64,000 nucleotides of DNA from an uncultured SAR116 cluster alpha proteobacterium (GTDB taxonomy: Bacteria > Pseudomonadota > Alphaproteobacteria > Puniceispirillales > GCA-002684695), in the NCBI GenBank assembly GCA_902612965.1, contig CACMFN010000011.1, positions 1 through 64,000 of the forward strand, in the 5' to 3' direction. The notes under the pieces were generated by a model, which saw nothing but the letters and a program-made list of their open reading frames with translations, made no database searches and was not told the DNA's origin. Position numbers and translations under genes: made by a program. Every line of letters begins with the position of its first letter. Position 1 is the first letter of the stretch. Below, piece by piece: positions 33,590 to 41,936 of the stretch.

Positions 33590-34348
33590 ATGAAAAATAA
33601 TGATAAAGATGATAATTTGGGAAATGATTCCAGTTTTTTAACTAGGTGGTCTAAAAGAAAGTCTGAGTCAAACGAAGTTTCTTCAAAAAGTGAGCAAAAT
33701 GAAAAAAACACTCTTGATGTTAAGGATGAGTTAAAAGAAGAAGAGAATAAACTCTCAAATGATGAGCTTGCTGAAAAATATGAAGTCACAAATCCTGAAA
33801 AAATAGATAATCCACTAGATCTTAAGAAGATATTAAAAGAAAATCTTCCTGATAGACTGAAACAAGTTGCATTAAGAAAATTATGGAAATTAGTCCCTGC
33901 CTATGGAGAAATTTCAGAATTAGTTGAGTATGGTGAAGATTTTACTGATGCTGCAACTGTTATAGAAAATTTACAGACATCTTATATTGTTGGGAAAGGT
34001 TACATAGATAAAGTCGTAGAAAAAAGTAAAGACTTAATTACAGACGATGATAATTTATCACAAGAGGATAAAGTTTCAAATAATAAAGTTTCAAATAATA
34101 AAACTTCAAAGAAGAAAAGTGCTAAAGCAAAAAATTCTCAATCTAATGAAGAAGTTGAAAAACATAATAAAAAAATTGATAAAACAAACAAGTATGAAGA
34201 AACAAACCGCATTTCAGAGAAACATCATAATTATGAAGATGAAAGTGAAAATAAAGTAAGTTATAAAGAGAAAGAAAATATATCGTTAGAAACTGATTCC
34301 AATAGTAAACCATTAAAAGCGTCTAGAATGGTCTTTGTTAAAAAATAA
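33590..34348 (+). CDS. DUF3306 protein of the formate dehydrogenase locus
   Basis: 252 residues. N-terminal FLTRWSKRKSES, then a central folded part PDRLKQVALRKLWKLVPAYGEISELVEYGEDFTDA (about 83-117), the DUF3306 core with LRKLW. The second half is a low-complexity Lys/Glu/Asn tail with a short repeated unit (KVSNN, twice at about 163-172). No membrane segment or signal, so cytoplasmic. Fourteen bases after DUF3305. Probably an assembly factor for FdhA; the tail is longer than usual, which I cannot quantify. Confidence 0.88.
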   Translation: MKNNDKDDNLGNDSSFLTRWSKRKSESNEVSSKSEQNEKNTLDVKDELKEEENKLSNDELAEKYEVTNPEKIDNPLDLKKILKENLPDRLKQVALRKLWKLVPAYGEISELVEYGEDFTDAATVIENLQTSYIVGKGYIDKVVEKSKDLITDDDNLSQEDKVSNNKVSNNKTSKKKSAKAKNSQSNEEVEKHNKKIDKTNKYEETNRISEKHHNYEDESENKVSYKEKENISLETDSNSKPLKASRMVFVKK

Positions 34349-34440
34349 AATTTTAATTTTAATTAAATATATCTCAAATTTAAATCTGATCCTTAAATCT
34401 TTAAAACCAATTATTCTTAGTATTCCAATAAATATCAAAA

Positions 34441-34459
34441 CAGTACAAAAATAGTACTA
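34441..34459. promoter_or_regulatory. Repeated dyad element, copy 1, upstream of torD
   Basis: cagtacaaaaatagtacta matches 34573-34591 at 16 of 19 bases. Each copy holds two AGTAC-type half sites 11 bases apart, one helical turn. It lies 153 bases before the torD start. A protein-binding operator is the simplest reading; the regulator is unknown. Confidence 0.5.
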
Positions 34460-34572
34460 TTTGTAATAAAATTTATATCGATATTTATATTTTTTTTGGA
34501 ATAAAAAATGCTTGTAGGGTCGCTAAAATTGTGGTTAAGTGATTCTTAAGTACTTGATTTTATTATATAAAT

Positions 34573-34591
34573 CAGTACTGAATTAGTACTA
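34573..34591. promoter_or_regulatory. Repeated dyad element, copy 2, just upstream of torD
   Basis: cagtactgaattagtacta, ending 20 bases before the ATG of torD at 34612, with two AGTACT palindromes 11 bases apart. A lone AGTACT sits between the copies at 34549-34554. Placement next to the start suggests it overlaps the promoter or early leader and could be a repressor site. Confidence 0.5.
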
Positions 34592-34611
34592 ATTAGTTTA
34601 AATGTTTAAAT

Positions 34612-35223
34612 ATGCATAATTTAAAGAACGACAATAGTATATCTGAAGAAGATAAAATTCGCTCAGATATGTATTGTTTTTTAGCTGGAGTTCTTCAAAG
34701 AGAGCCTTCTGACGATCTCGTTAGAGGATATAATGATTTGAAAGGTGACAAATCAGATATTGGTAAAGCATTTAGCGTTTTATCAGATTTATCTAAAAAG
34801 GTTAGTTCAAATGATATCAGGAATGAATATCAAAACTTATTCATTGGTGTCGGAAGGGGTGAGTTATTACCGTTTGGATCATTTTACATCACTGGTTTTT
34901 TACATGATAAGCCACTCGCTTCTATTAGAAGAGATTTAAACGCAATGGGAATTAAAAGAGGTGACGATTTCAAAGAGCCCGAAGATCATATTGCTTGTTT
35001 ATGTGAAATCATGTCGGGAATGATTACTGGTGAATATGGTAAATATTTTTCAGTTCCCGAGCAAAGAAGTTTTTTTAAAAAACATATTCAGCCTTGGGCT
35101 GAGCATTTTTTTACAGATTTAGAAGGAGCAAAGTCTGCAATTTTTTATTCACCTGTTGGAACAATAGGTAAGTTGTTTATTAAAATTGAAGAGGAAGCTT
35201 TTTCAATGGATGCATCAAGGTAG
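34612..35223 (+). CDS. TorD/DmsD family chaperone for formate dehydrogenase
   Basis: 203 residues, all-helical, cytoplasmic. Family signature DEDKIRSDMYCFLAGVLQREP-like start, EYQNLFIGVGRGELLPFGSFYITGFLHDKPLA (residue region 73-104, where TorD has E-Y-x-x-L-F and PYxSxYL-like), then EPEDHIACLCEIMSGMI (123-139), which is the conserved E-P-D-H. TorD proteins hold the Mo/W enzyme, proof its Tat signal and help insert cofactor. Precedes the Tat peptide and FdhA, the likely client. Confidence 0.92.
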   Translation: MHNLKNDNSISEEDKIRSDMYCFLAGVLQREPSDDLVRGYNDLKGDKSDIGKAFSVLSDLSKKVSSNDIRNEYQNLFIGVGRGELLPFGSFYITGFLHDKPLASIRRDLNAMGIKRGDDFKEPEDHIACLCEIMSGMITGEYGKYFSVPEQRSFFKKHIQPWAEHFFTDLEGAKSAIFYSPVGTIGKLFIKIEEEAFSMDASR

Positions 35224-35280
35224 CGTTGGCCCTTGTTGTTTAATTGCCTTTTAGGCGACATTAATTAAGGAGACAGGTAA

Positions 35281-35466
35281 ATGTCAAAAAATAAAGAGAA
35301 AGTCGATAGAAGAAAATTTCTAAAGATGTCGGCTGTGGGTGCTGCTGGTGGAGCTGCTGTTATTGCTTCAAAATCAGTTTCTGCAGACACAAAAAGTTTT
35401 AGTAATAAGACTGGTTACAGGGAAACTGAACTAGTTAAAACTTATTACTTATCAACAAGATTTTAA
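35281..35466 (+). CDS. Small Tat-signal protein of the formate dehydrogenase locus
   Basis: 61 residues. Residues 9-31 form a Tat signal (DRRKFLKMSAVGAAGGAAVI), leaving only about 30 mature residues (TKSFSNKTGYRETELVKTYYLSTRF region). AGGAG precedes the ATG. It is the formate-dehydrogenase-region Tat-target family, always between TorD and FdhA. It may be a small subunit or a decoy that keeps the chaperone free. FdhA itself also has a Tat signal, so it is not the only export route. Confidence 0.88.
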   Translation: MSKNKEKVDRRKFLKMSAVGAAGGAAVIASKSVSADTKSFSNKTGYRETELVKTYYLSTRF

Positions 35467-35496
35467 TTGCAACAAAATTTAAAAGGAGAATAGATT

Positions 35497-38388
35497 ATGT
35501 TGAGAAAGAAGACGAATGGGGTGGCGATTGGCTCCCGTACATCATCTTTCATTGGTAAAGTTGCTTCAAAGGTTGTCGATAGAAGAACTTTTTTAAGAAG
35601 TTCTGGTCTGGCAGTTGGCGGTATTGCGGCAGTTACAGCTTTATCTGGAAAAATGGTTAAACCAGCATTAGCAACAACAGCTGGTGGAAACATATCAGTA
35701 AAAAAATCAGTTTGCTCACACTGTGCAGTTGGTTGTACGGTAATGGCCGAAGTCCAAGATGGTGTTTGGACTGGACAAGAGCCTGGATGGGACAGCCCGA
35801 TAAACCTTGGTGCACATTGTGCAAAGGGTGCATCTGTTAGAGAAACTGCTCAGGGCGAAAGAAGATTAAAATATCCTATGAAATTAGTTGCTGGTAAGTG
35901 GCAAAGAATTAGTTGGGATGAAGCCATTAATGAAATTGGCGATAAAATGCTCGATATAAGAAAATCATCAGGTCCAGATTCAGTTTACTGGTTAGGCTCA
36001 GCGAAGCATGGAAATGAACAAGCATATTTGTTCAGAAAGCTATATGCCTACTGGGGTTCTAATAATGGTGATCACCAAGCAAGAATTTGTCACTCTACAA
36101 CTGTTGCAGGGGTAGCAAATACTTGGGGTTATGGTGCAATGACAAATTCATTCAATGATATCCATAATTCAAAAGCAATTTTTGTAATTGGTGGTAATCC
36201 TGCTGAAGCTCATCCAGTATCATTAGTGCATTTGATGAAAGCTAAAGAGCAAAATAATGCACCTCTAATCGTTGCAGATCCTAGATTTACTAGAACTGCA
36301 GCTCACGCTGACGAATATATTAGATTCCGTCCAGGTTCTGACGTTGCTTTGATTTGGGGTATTTTGTATCACATTTTTGAAAATGGATGGGAAGATAAAG
36401 AATTTATTCGCCAGCGTGTTTGGGGAATGGATCAAATTAGAGAAGAAGTTGCAAGATGGACCCCTGAAGAAACAGAAAGAGTTACTGGCGTTCCAGGATC
36501 ACAGTTAAAACGTGTAGCTAAGGTAATGGCTAACAACAGACCTGGCACCTTTATTTGGTGTATGGGTGGAACACAACATACAACTGGTAATAATAATACC
36601 AGAGCATATTGTGTTTTTCAGTTAGCTCTTGGAAACATGGGAGTAACAGGTGGCGGAACAAATATTTTCCGTGGACACTGTAACGTTCAAGGTGCTACAG
36701 ACTTTTGTGTTTTATCACACTCACTACCTGGATACTATGGTCTTTCAGGCGGTGCTTGGGCTCACTGGTCTAGGGTTTGGGGCGAAGACCTTGATTGGCT
36801 GAAAGGCAGATTTGATAAAATCAAGGGCAAAGACGGCAAAGAGAAGTCGTTAATGAACCTAAAAGGCTTTCCTGTTTCGAGATGGATCGATGGAGTTCTC
36901 GAAGACAAGGAAAATATGGATCAGCCTGATAATTTAAGGGCGATGGTTTTTTGGGGTCATGCTCCTAACTCTCAAACAAGACTTCCTGATATGAAAAAGG
37001 CAATGGAAAAGCTTGATTTGATGGTTGTTATTGATCCTTATCCAACAATGTCTGCTGTACTTTCAGATAGAACAGATGGCGTGTATTTGTTGCCAGCATG
37101 CACTCAGTTTGAGACATACGGCTCTATTACAGCCTCTAACAGGACAATTCAGTGGAGAGAGAAGATTATAGAACCTTCTTTTGACTCACTTCCAGATCAT
37201 ACGATTATTTATAAGTTTGCAAAAAAACTTGGTTTTGCTGATCGTATGTTCAGAAATATTAAAGTGGAAAATGATGAGCCGCTAATTGAAGACGTTACTC
37301 GCGAATGGAACAGTGGAATGTGGACAATTGGATATACTGGTCAGTCTCCAGAGCGTCTAAAAGCCCATATGAAGTATCAGCATACATTTGATAAGACAAC
37401 ACTTCAAGCTGTTGGTGGTCCATTAGATGGTGAATATTATGGTATGCCATGGCCTTGCTGGGGCACACCTGAAATGAAACATCCAGGAACACCTAATTTG
37501 TATGACACATCAAAGCCAGTTGCTGAGGGTGGGTTATGTTTTAGAGCTCGTTTTGGAGTTGAGCGTGATGGTGAAAATCTTCTTGCAGAAGGATCATATC
37601 CAGTAGGTTCAGAGATCAAAGATGGTTACCCGCAATTTACAATGGGCATGCTTAAAGATCTTGGATGGGATAAAGATCTTACCACAGATGAAAGAAATTT
37701 CATTGAAGGTTTAGCTGGAGATAAAACAAACTGGAAAACAGACCTTACTGGCGGTATTCAAAGGGTAGCAATTAAACATGGTTGCGCACCATTTGGTAAT
37801 GCTAAAGCAAGAGCTGTTGTATGGACATTTCCAGATCCAGTTCCAATTCATAGAGAGCCACTATACACTAATAGACGTGACTTAGTAGCTGACTATCCAA
37901 CATATGAAGATAGACACGCTTATAGACTTCCAACAATGTATAAGTCTATTCAAGATGTTGATCATTCTAAGAACTTTCCTATGATTTTAACATCAGGTCG
38001 CTTAGTAGAATATGAAGGTGGTGGTGATGAAACGCGTTCAAACCCGTGGCTTGCAGAATTACAGCAAGATATGTTTGTCGAAATTAATCCTAGAGATGCA
38101 AATACAATAGGAATAAGAGACGGAGACATGGTGTGGGTTAGAACTCCTGAAGGTGCTAGCATTAAGGTTATGTCAATGGTAACTGAACGTGTTGCAGCTG
38201 GTGTGGCGTTTCTCCCTTTTCATTTTGGTGGACATTACCAAGGTGAAGATCAAAGGCATAAATACCCAGAAGGGGCAGATCCATACGTATTAGGTGAGGC
38301 TGCAAATACAGCGATGACCTACGGATATGACTCAGTAACTCAGATGCAGGAATCTAAGTGTTCCCTTTGTCTGATTGAACGTGCGTAA
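35497..38388 (+). CDS. Formate dehydrogenase alpha subunit (Mo/W-bisMGD)
   Basis: 963 residues. Tat signal at 28-46 (DRRTFLRSSGLAVGG), 4Fe-4S ligands Cys73, Cys76, Cys80 and Cys108 (CSHCAVGC...HC), and the active-site Cys198 followed by His199 (RICHSTTV) where selenocysteine enzymes have Sec. GHAPNSQ and the late molydopterin-binding region ILTSGRLVEYEGGG follow. It oxidises formate to CO2 in the periplasm. A TupA-like binding protein nearby raises the chance of tungsten rather than molybdenum. The ATG has AGGAG upstream. Confidence 0.95.
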   Translation: MLRKKTNGVAIGSRTSSFIGKVASKVVDRRTFLRSSGLAVGGIAAVTALSGKMVKPALATTAGGNISVKKSVCSHCAVGCTVMAEVQDGVWTGQEPGWDSPINLGAHCAKGASVRETAQGERRLKYPMKLVAGKWQRISWDEAINEIGDKMLDIRKSSGPDSVYWLGSAKHGNEQAYLFRKLYAYWGSNNGDHQARICHSTTVAGVANTWGYGAMTNSFNDIHNSKAIFVIGGNPAEAHPVSLVHLMKAKEQNNAPLIVADPRFTRTAAHADEYIRFRPGSDVALIWGILYHIFENGWEDKEFIRQRVWGMDQIREEVARWTPEETERVTGVPGSQLKRVAKVMANNRPGTFIWCMGGTQHTTGNNNTRAYCVFQLALGNMGVTGGGTNIFRGHCNVQGATDFCVLSHSLPGYYGLSGGAWAHWSRVWGEDLDWLKGRFDKIKGKDGKEKSLMNLKGFPVSRWIDGVLEDKENMDQPDNLRAMVFWGHAPNSQTRLPDMKKAMEKLDLMVVIDPYPTMSAVLSDRTDGVYLLPACTQFETYGSITASNRTIQWREKIIEPSFDSLPDHTIIYKFAKKLGFADRMFRNIKVENDEPLIEDVTREWNSGMWTIGYTGQSPERLKAHMKYQHTFDKTTLQAVGGPLDGEYYGMPWPCWGTPEMKHPGTPNLYDTSKPVAEGGLCFRARFGVERDGENLLAEGSYPVGSEIKDGYPQFTMGMLKDLGWDKDLTTDERNFIEGLAGDKTNWKTDLTGGIQRVAIKHGCAPFGNAKARAVVWTFPDPVPIHREPLYTNRRDLVADYPTYEDRHAYRLPTMYKSIQDVDHSKNFPMILTSGRLVEYEGGGDETRSNPWLAELQQDMFVEINPRDANTIGIRDGDMVWVRTPEGASIKVMSMVTERVAAGVAFLPFHFGGHYQGEDQRHKYPEGADPYVLGEAANTAMTYGYDSVTQMQESKCSLCLIERA

Positions 38389-38400
38389 AGGAGGTATATC

Positions 38401-38994
38401 ATGGCACGAATGAAATTTTTATGTGATGCAGAAAGATGTATTGAATGTAACGCATGTGTAACTGCATGTAAAAATGAAAACGAAGTACCTTGGGGTGTTA
38501 ACAGAAGAAGAGTTGTAACAATTCAAGACGGTAAACCTGGCGAGAGGTCAATCTCTGTTGCATGTATGCACTGTTCAGATGCACCATGTATGGCAGTTTG
38601 CCCAGTTGATTGCTTTTATCAAACAGACCAAGGGGTAGTTCTACATTCAAAGGATTTATGTATTGGATGTGGATACTGCTTTTATGCATGTCCTTTTGGA
38701 GCTCCTCAATTTCCACAATCCGGGAATTTTGGTTCAAGAGGTAAAATGGATAAATGTACTTTTTGTGCAGGTGGACCAGAAGCTGATATGTCTGATAACG
38801 AATTCCAAAAGTATGGAAGGAATAGACTTGCTGAAGGAAAGTTACCTATATGTGCAGAAATGTGTTCTACCAAAGCACTCCTAGCTGGTGATGGCGATAT
38901 CGTCTCTGATATTTTTAGAGAAAGAGTTGTTGCTAGAGGATTTGGTGCTGGAGCATGGGGCTGGGGAACAGCTTACTCCATGAAAGGTACTTAA
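38401..38994 (+). CDS. Formate dehydrogenase beta subunit (FDH3 type, four 4Fe-4S)
   Basis: 197 residues. Four cluster motif sets: CIECNACVTACKNE (start), CMHCSDAPCMAVCPVDC, CIGCGYCFYACPFG, and CTFC with CAEMC further on. This is the electron bridge from FdhA to the membrane subunit. No membrane anchor of its own, unlike FdnH, in agreement with FDH3-type complexes. Starts 12 bases after fdhA behind AGGAGG. A perfect hairpin follows at 39004. Confidence 0.95.
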   Translation: MARMKFLCDAERCIECNACVTACKNENEVPWGVNRRRVVTIQDGKPGERSISVACMHCSDAPCMAVCPVDCFYQTDQGVVLHSKDLCIGCGYCFYACPFGAPQFPQSGNFGSRGKMDKCTFCAGGPEADMSDNEFQKYGRNRLAEGKLPICAEMCSTKALLAGDGDIVSDIFRERVVARGFGAGAWGWGTAYSMKGT

Positions 38995-39003
38995 TATAAA
39001 TTT

Positions 39004-39030
39004 ATATGGGGCCAGATTTTGGCCCCATAT
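39004..39030 (+). terminator. Strong hairpin after the beta subunit gene
   Basis: Perfect 11-bp stem: atatggggcca (39004-39014) with tggccccatat (39020-39030), loop of five, followed by ttattcttat. It may terminate partly or protect the fdhAB message, because the lipoprotein and gamma subunit follow on the same strand. Confidence 0.75.
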
Positions 39031-39075
39031 TTATTCTTATAAATTAAATAATTTGAAAATTTGAGTGTTGGATTA

Positions 39076-39273
39076 ATGAAAACTATATCTAAAAATATAA
39101 TTTATTTATATATGGTTTTATTTTCTTTGACTTTATATGGATGTAAAAAAGAGGAGCAGGGAAGGCCTTTGTCATATAATAAAGGTGTGTATGAAGGTAT
39201 CCCAGACTCATCATTAGACGAAAATTCAGTAATAATACTTAAACAAAGAACTTCAGGTCAATCCTGGTATTAA
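39076..39273 (+). CDS. Small lipoprotein of the formate dehydrogenase locus
   Basis: 65 residues from ATG 39076 (a TTG 15 bases upstream is the alternative). Signal peptide with a lipobox-like TLYGC ending at Cys23, giving a 43-residue mature lipoprotein with YNKGVYEGIPDSSLDEN in its middle. No family recognised, though a small protein at this place in FDH loci is common as I remember. The gamma subunit starts 20 bases after its stop. Could anchor or stabilise the periplasmic complex. Confidence 0.7.
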   Translation: MKTISKNIIYLYMVLFSLTLYGCKKEEQGRPLSYNKGVYEGIPDSSLDENSVIILKQRTSGQSWY

Positions 39274-39292
39274 TATAATTTGGAGCCTATAA

Positions 39293-40387
39293 ATGATTTT
39301 TAAAAATATTTCTGTTAAAAATTTTTATATTTTAATTTTTTTGTCATTATTCATTGTCTTAAACTTTAGTTTTAATTCTTTCTCACAAACAGCAGGTCAA
39401 GTACCTGGTTCTTCTTTAGGATTAAATTCAGATGCTGATTTATGGAGATATATCAGGCAAGGTAATTCTGGTGACTCGCAAATAGGTCAATTAGGATCAG
39501 AATTGTCCGCCGTTATGATACAATCAGAAGGTGACAATTGGAGATCAATTAGAAACGGACCCTTATCAAGATATGGTGCATATGGGTTAATAGGAATGCT
39601 TGTTTTATTAGCATGGTTTTATTCTTATCGAGGAAGAATAAAAGTTGCTAAAGGCTTTTCAGGTGAAACAATCACTAGGTTTAAAGCAATAGAAAGATTT
39701 TCACATTGGTTAATGGCAGGCTCCTTTGTTATTTTAGCAATTACTGGTTTAAATATGGTATACGGAAAATTTGTTCTTCTTCCTATTTTAGGACCTGATG
39801 CATTCTCAGCGTTAACTGTTGCTGGTAAATATTCACATAACTTTTTAGCATTTGCATTTATGATTGGTTTGGTGATGTCATTTTTTTGCTGGGTAACACA
39901 CAATATACCTTCAAAATTAGATATTGAATGGTTAAAACAAGGCGGTGGTTTGTTTAGTGATGATGCTCATCCACCAGCAAGAAAGTTTAATGCTGGTCAA
40001 AAGATAATTTTTTGGGCTGTAATGTTAGGTGGTTTATCAATCAGTTTATCAGGTTGGGCACTTTTGTTTCCATTTGAGACCAAAATGATGGCAAAAACTT
40101 TTGGTATTCTTAATATGGTTGGTTTTAATCTGTCTACAGATCTAACCCCTTTACAAGAACAACAACTTCAAACAATATGGCACGGTATAGTTGGGTTAGT
40201 TCTCATAATTATTATTATTGCACATATTTATATCGGTTCATTAGGTATGCAAGGTGCTTTTGATGCGATGAATAGTGGTGAAGTTGATAGAAATTGGGCT
40301 AAAGAACATCATGGTTTATGGGTTGAAGAAGAAGATCAAAAAGCTAATGATACTGGTAAAGACGGTATTAAACAACCCGCTGAATAA
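39293..40387 (+). CDS. Formate dehydrogenase gamma subunit (cytochrome b)
   Basis: 364 residues. N-terminal signal or first helix (FYILIFLSLFIVLNFSF), a periplasmic segment, then four core membrane helices with haem-b histidines: ERFSHWLMAG, KYSHNFLAFAFM, IWHGIVGLVLIIIIIAHIY. It takes electrons from FdhB and gives them to quinone. The extra periplasmic segment of about 80 residues between the signal and the core is larger than in FdnI. Its end overlaps the WD40-cytochrome gene by 41 bases. Confidence 0.92.
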   Translation: MIFKNISVKNFYILIFLSLFIVLNFSFNSFSQTAGQVPGSSLGLNSDADLWRYIRQGNSGDSQIGQLGSELSAVMIQSEGDNWRSIRNGPLSRYGAYGLIGMLVLLAWFYSYRGRIKVAKGFSGETITRFKAIERFSHWLMAGSFVILAITGLNMVYGKFVLLPILGPDAFSALTVAGKYSHNFLAFAFMIGLVMSFFCWVTHNIPSKLDIEWLKQGGGLFSDDAHPPARKFNAGQKIIFWAVMLGGLSISLSGWALLFPFETKMMAKTFGILNMVGFNLSTDLTPLQEQQLQTIWHGIVGLVLIIIIIAHIYIGSLGMQGAFDAMNSGEVDRNWAKEHHGLWVEEEDQKANDTGKDGIKQPAE

Positions 40388-41741
40388 TCAAAAAAAGAAT
40401 TTTTTAAAATCTGAAGGAAGTTTTTTAAACTTTCTTCAGTTATACTTTTTATTTGGGTTTTTAATTGTATGCCCGTTTATTTCATTTTCACAAGAAAAAA
40501 TTATTGGTCATGGTGGGCCGGTTAAAGGTTTAACTGTTTCTAAGACAGGGCTATTAGTAAGTACAAGTTTCGATTACTCATCTATCGTATGGTCCGTTGA
40601 CAAAATGAATGAGTTAGCCTCATTGACTGATCATTTGGCAGCAGTAAATGTAGCAAAATTTTCTCCAGATGACAAAAAACTAATTACTGGTGGAGATGAT
40701 ATGAGAGTTCTTGTTTATGATGTTGAAAAACTCTCAATTAACTCATCTGCGCGTGAACTTGGTTCACACTTGGGTAAGGTTTCTGATGTAGAGTTTTCTA
40801 AAAATGGTGATTTAATGGCTTCTTCTGGTTGGGGAGGTAATGTAATTATTTGGGACATGCATAATGAGAAGGAATATTTATCAACAAATGCAGGTCACAG
40901 GGGTCCAATAAATGCTGTTCAATTTTCAAATGATGGAAAATATTTATATACATCTGGATATGATGGCACAATTCGGAAATTTGATATTTTCAATAATAAT
41001 TCTAAGGGAATAGTCGTGTCCCATGGGTGGGGTATAAATGTATTCTTTATAGATGAAGAAAAAAATTCAGTAATTTACGGAACAACAGACGGCTCTGTTA
41101 TTTTATATGATTTTAATGAAAATAAAGAAAAATTAAAAATAGGAGATGAAAGAACACCTGTTTTAACAATGTGCATAGACAATGGGGAAACAACAATAGC
41201 TCTAGGAAATGCAAAAGGCCGAGTTATAATGATTAGTCTTGAAGATTATTCACTGGTTAGAGATTTTAGAGCAGCTCATGGTCCAGTTTGGGCTTTAGCT
41301 CTAAAAAATGATACGACAATGCTATATGTTGGAGGCTTGGACGATTTTATAAATCAATGGGATTTAGTAACATATCCTCAACCAGTTATTGTACCTCCAG
41401 GCCCAGCTCGAAGATTTAATCCAAGTCTTGCAATGACTAATGGTGAAAAACAATTTGCTCGAAAATGTAGTGTTTGTCATACTCTTGAACCTGATGGTAA
41501 AAGAAGAGCCGGGCCTACATTGTATAAAGTGTTTGGGAGGATGGCTGGAACACTTGAAGGATATAAATTTTCTCAGGCATTAATAGATAGTACAATAGTT
41601 TGGAATGAGCAAACTATTCATCAATTATTTACTGAAGGTCCTGATGTTGTTTTACCCGGAACTAAAATGCCTATTCAAAGGATGAAAAGTTCTAAAGATA
41701 GAGTAGATTTAATTAAGTTTCTAAAAAAGGCTACAGAATAA
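40347..41741 (+). CDS. WD40-repeat protein fused to cytochrome c
   Basis: 464 residues from ATG 40347, which overlaps the gamma subunit by 41 bases. The signal peptide is LYFLFGFLIVCPFISFS. About seven WD40 blades (SIVWS, VLVYD, VIIWD, IRKFD, VILYD and so on) give a propeller, and the C-terminal 100 residues are a mono-haem cytochrome c with CSVCH, ending FLKKATE. Periplasmic. It is probably an alternative acceptor or electron outlet for formate dehydrogenase, inferred from place and fusion. The frame stays open upstream to a GTG at 40275, but that is an unlikely start. Confidence 0.85.
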   Translation: MILVKTVLNNPLNNQKKNFLKSEGSFLNFLQLYFLFGFLIVCPFISFSQEKIIGHGGPVKGLTVSKTGLLVSTSFDYSSIVWSVDKMNELASLTDHLAAVNVAKFSPDDKKLITGGDDMRVLVYDVEKLSINSSARELGSHLGKVSDVEFSKNGDLMASSGWGGNVIIWDMHNEKEYLSTNAGHRGPINAVQFSNDGKYLYTSGYDGTIRKFDIFNNNSKGIVVSHGWGINVFFIDEEKNSVIYGTTDGSVILYDFNENKEKLKIGDERTPVLTMCIDNGETTIALGNAKGRVIMISLEDYSLVRDFRAAHGPVWALALKNDTTMLYVGGLDDFINQWDLVTYPQPVIVPPGPARRFNPSLAMTNGEKQFARKCSVCHTLEPDGKRRAGPTLYKVFGRMAGTLEGYKFSQALIDSTIVWNEQTIHQLFTEGPDVVLPGTKMPIQRMKSSKDRVDLIKFLKKATE

Positions 41742-41810
41742 AATAAAAAATAATATTTGAAAAGTTTTTATAAAAAAACTAAGATGTATCAAACTACAAA
41801 AGGTTAAAAA

Positions 41811-41933
41811 ATGAGAGTAATTATATTAAGTTCATTAGTTGCAATAGGAATAGCTATAGTTTCCTATTACGTTCTTAATGGAATAGCTGTCGATACTGCT
41901 ACAGCACTTTCAGGCTCCTCTGTTAGATTATAG
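41811..41933 (+). CDS. 40-residue membrane peptide
   Basis: ATG 41811 to TAG 41931-41933, 40 residues: one N-terminal membrane helix (IILSSLVAIGIAIVSYYVL) and a tail ending GSSVRL. The coding frame ends four bases before the stop of the convergent oxygenase gene. AGGTT lies just before the ATG. From memory, similar short peptides with an SSVRL end are found near FDH loci of other Alphaproteobacteria, unverified. Below the size most gene finders keep. Confidence 0.6.
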   Translation: MRVIILSSLVAIGIAIVSYYVLNGIAVDTATALSGSSVRL

Positions 41934-41936
41934 TTC

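Noticed and set aside
34441-34591. Reading the AGTACT elements as FNR boxes
   Set aside because: FNR sites are TTGAT-N4-ATCAA; nothing like that is present here.
40275-40346. Longer GTG-initiated start for the WD40-cytochrome gene
   Set aside because: It would put 24 extra residues from within the gamma subunit gene ahead of the signal peptide; the ATG at 40347 is simpler.
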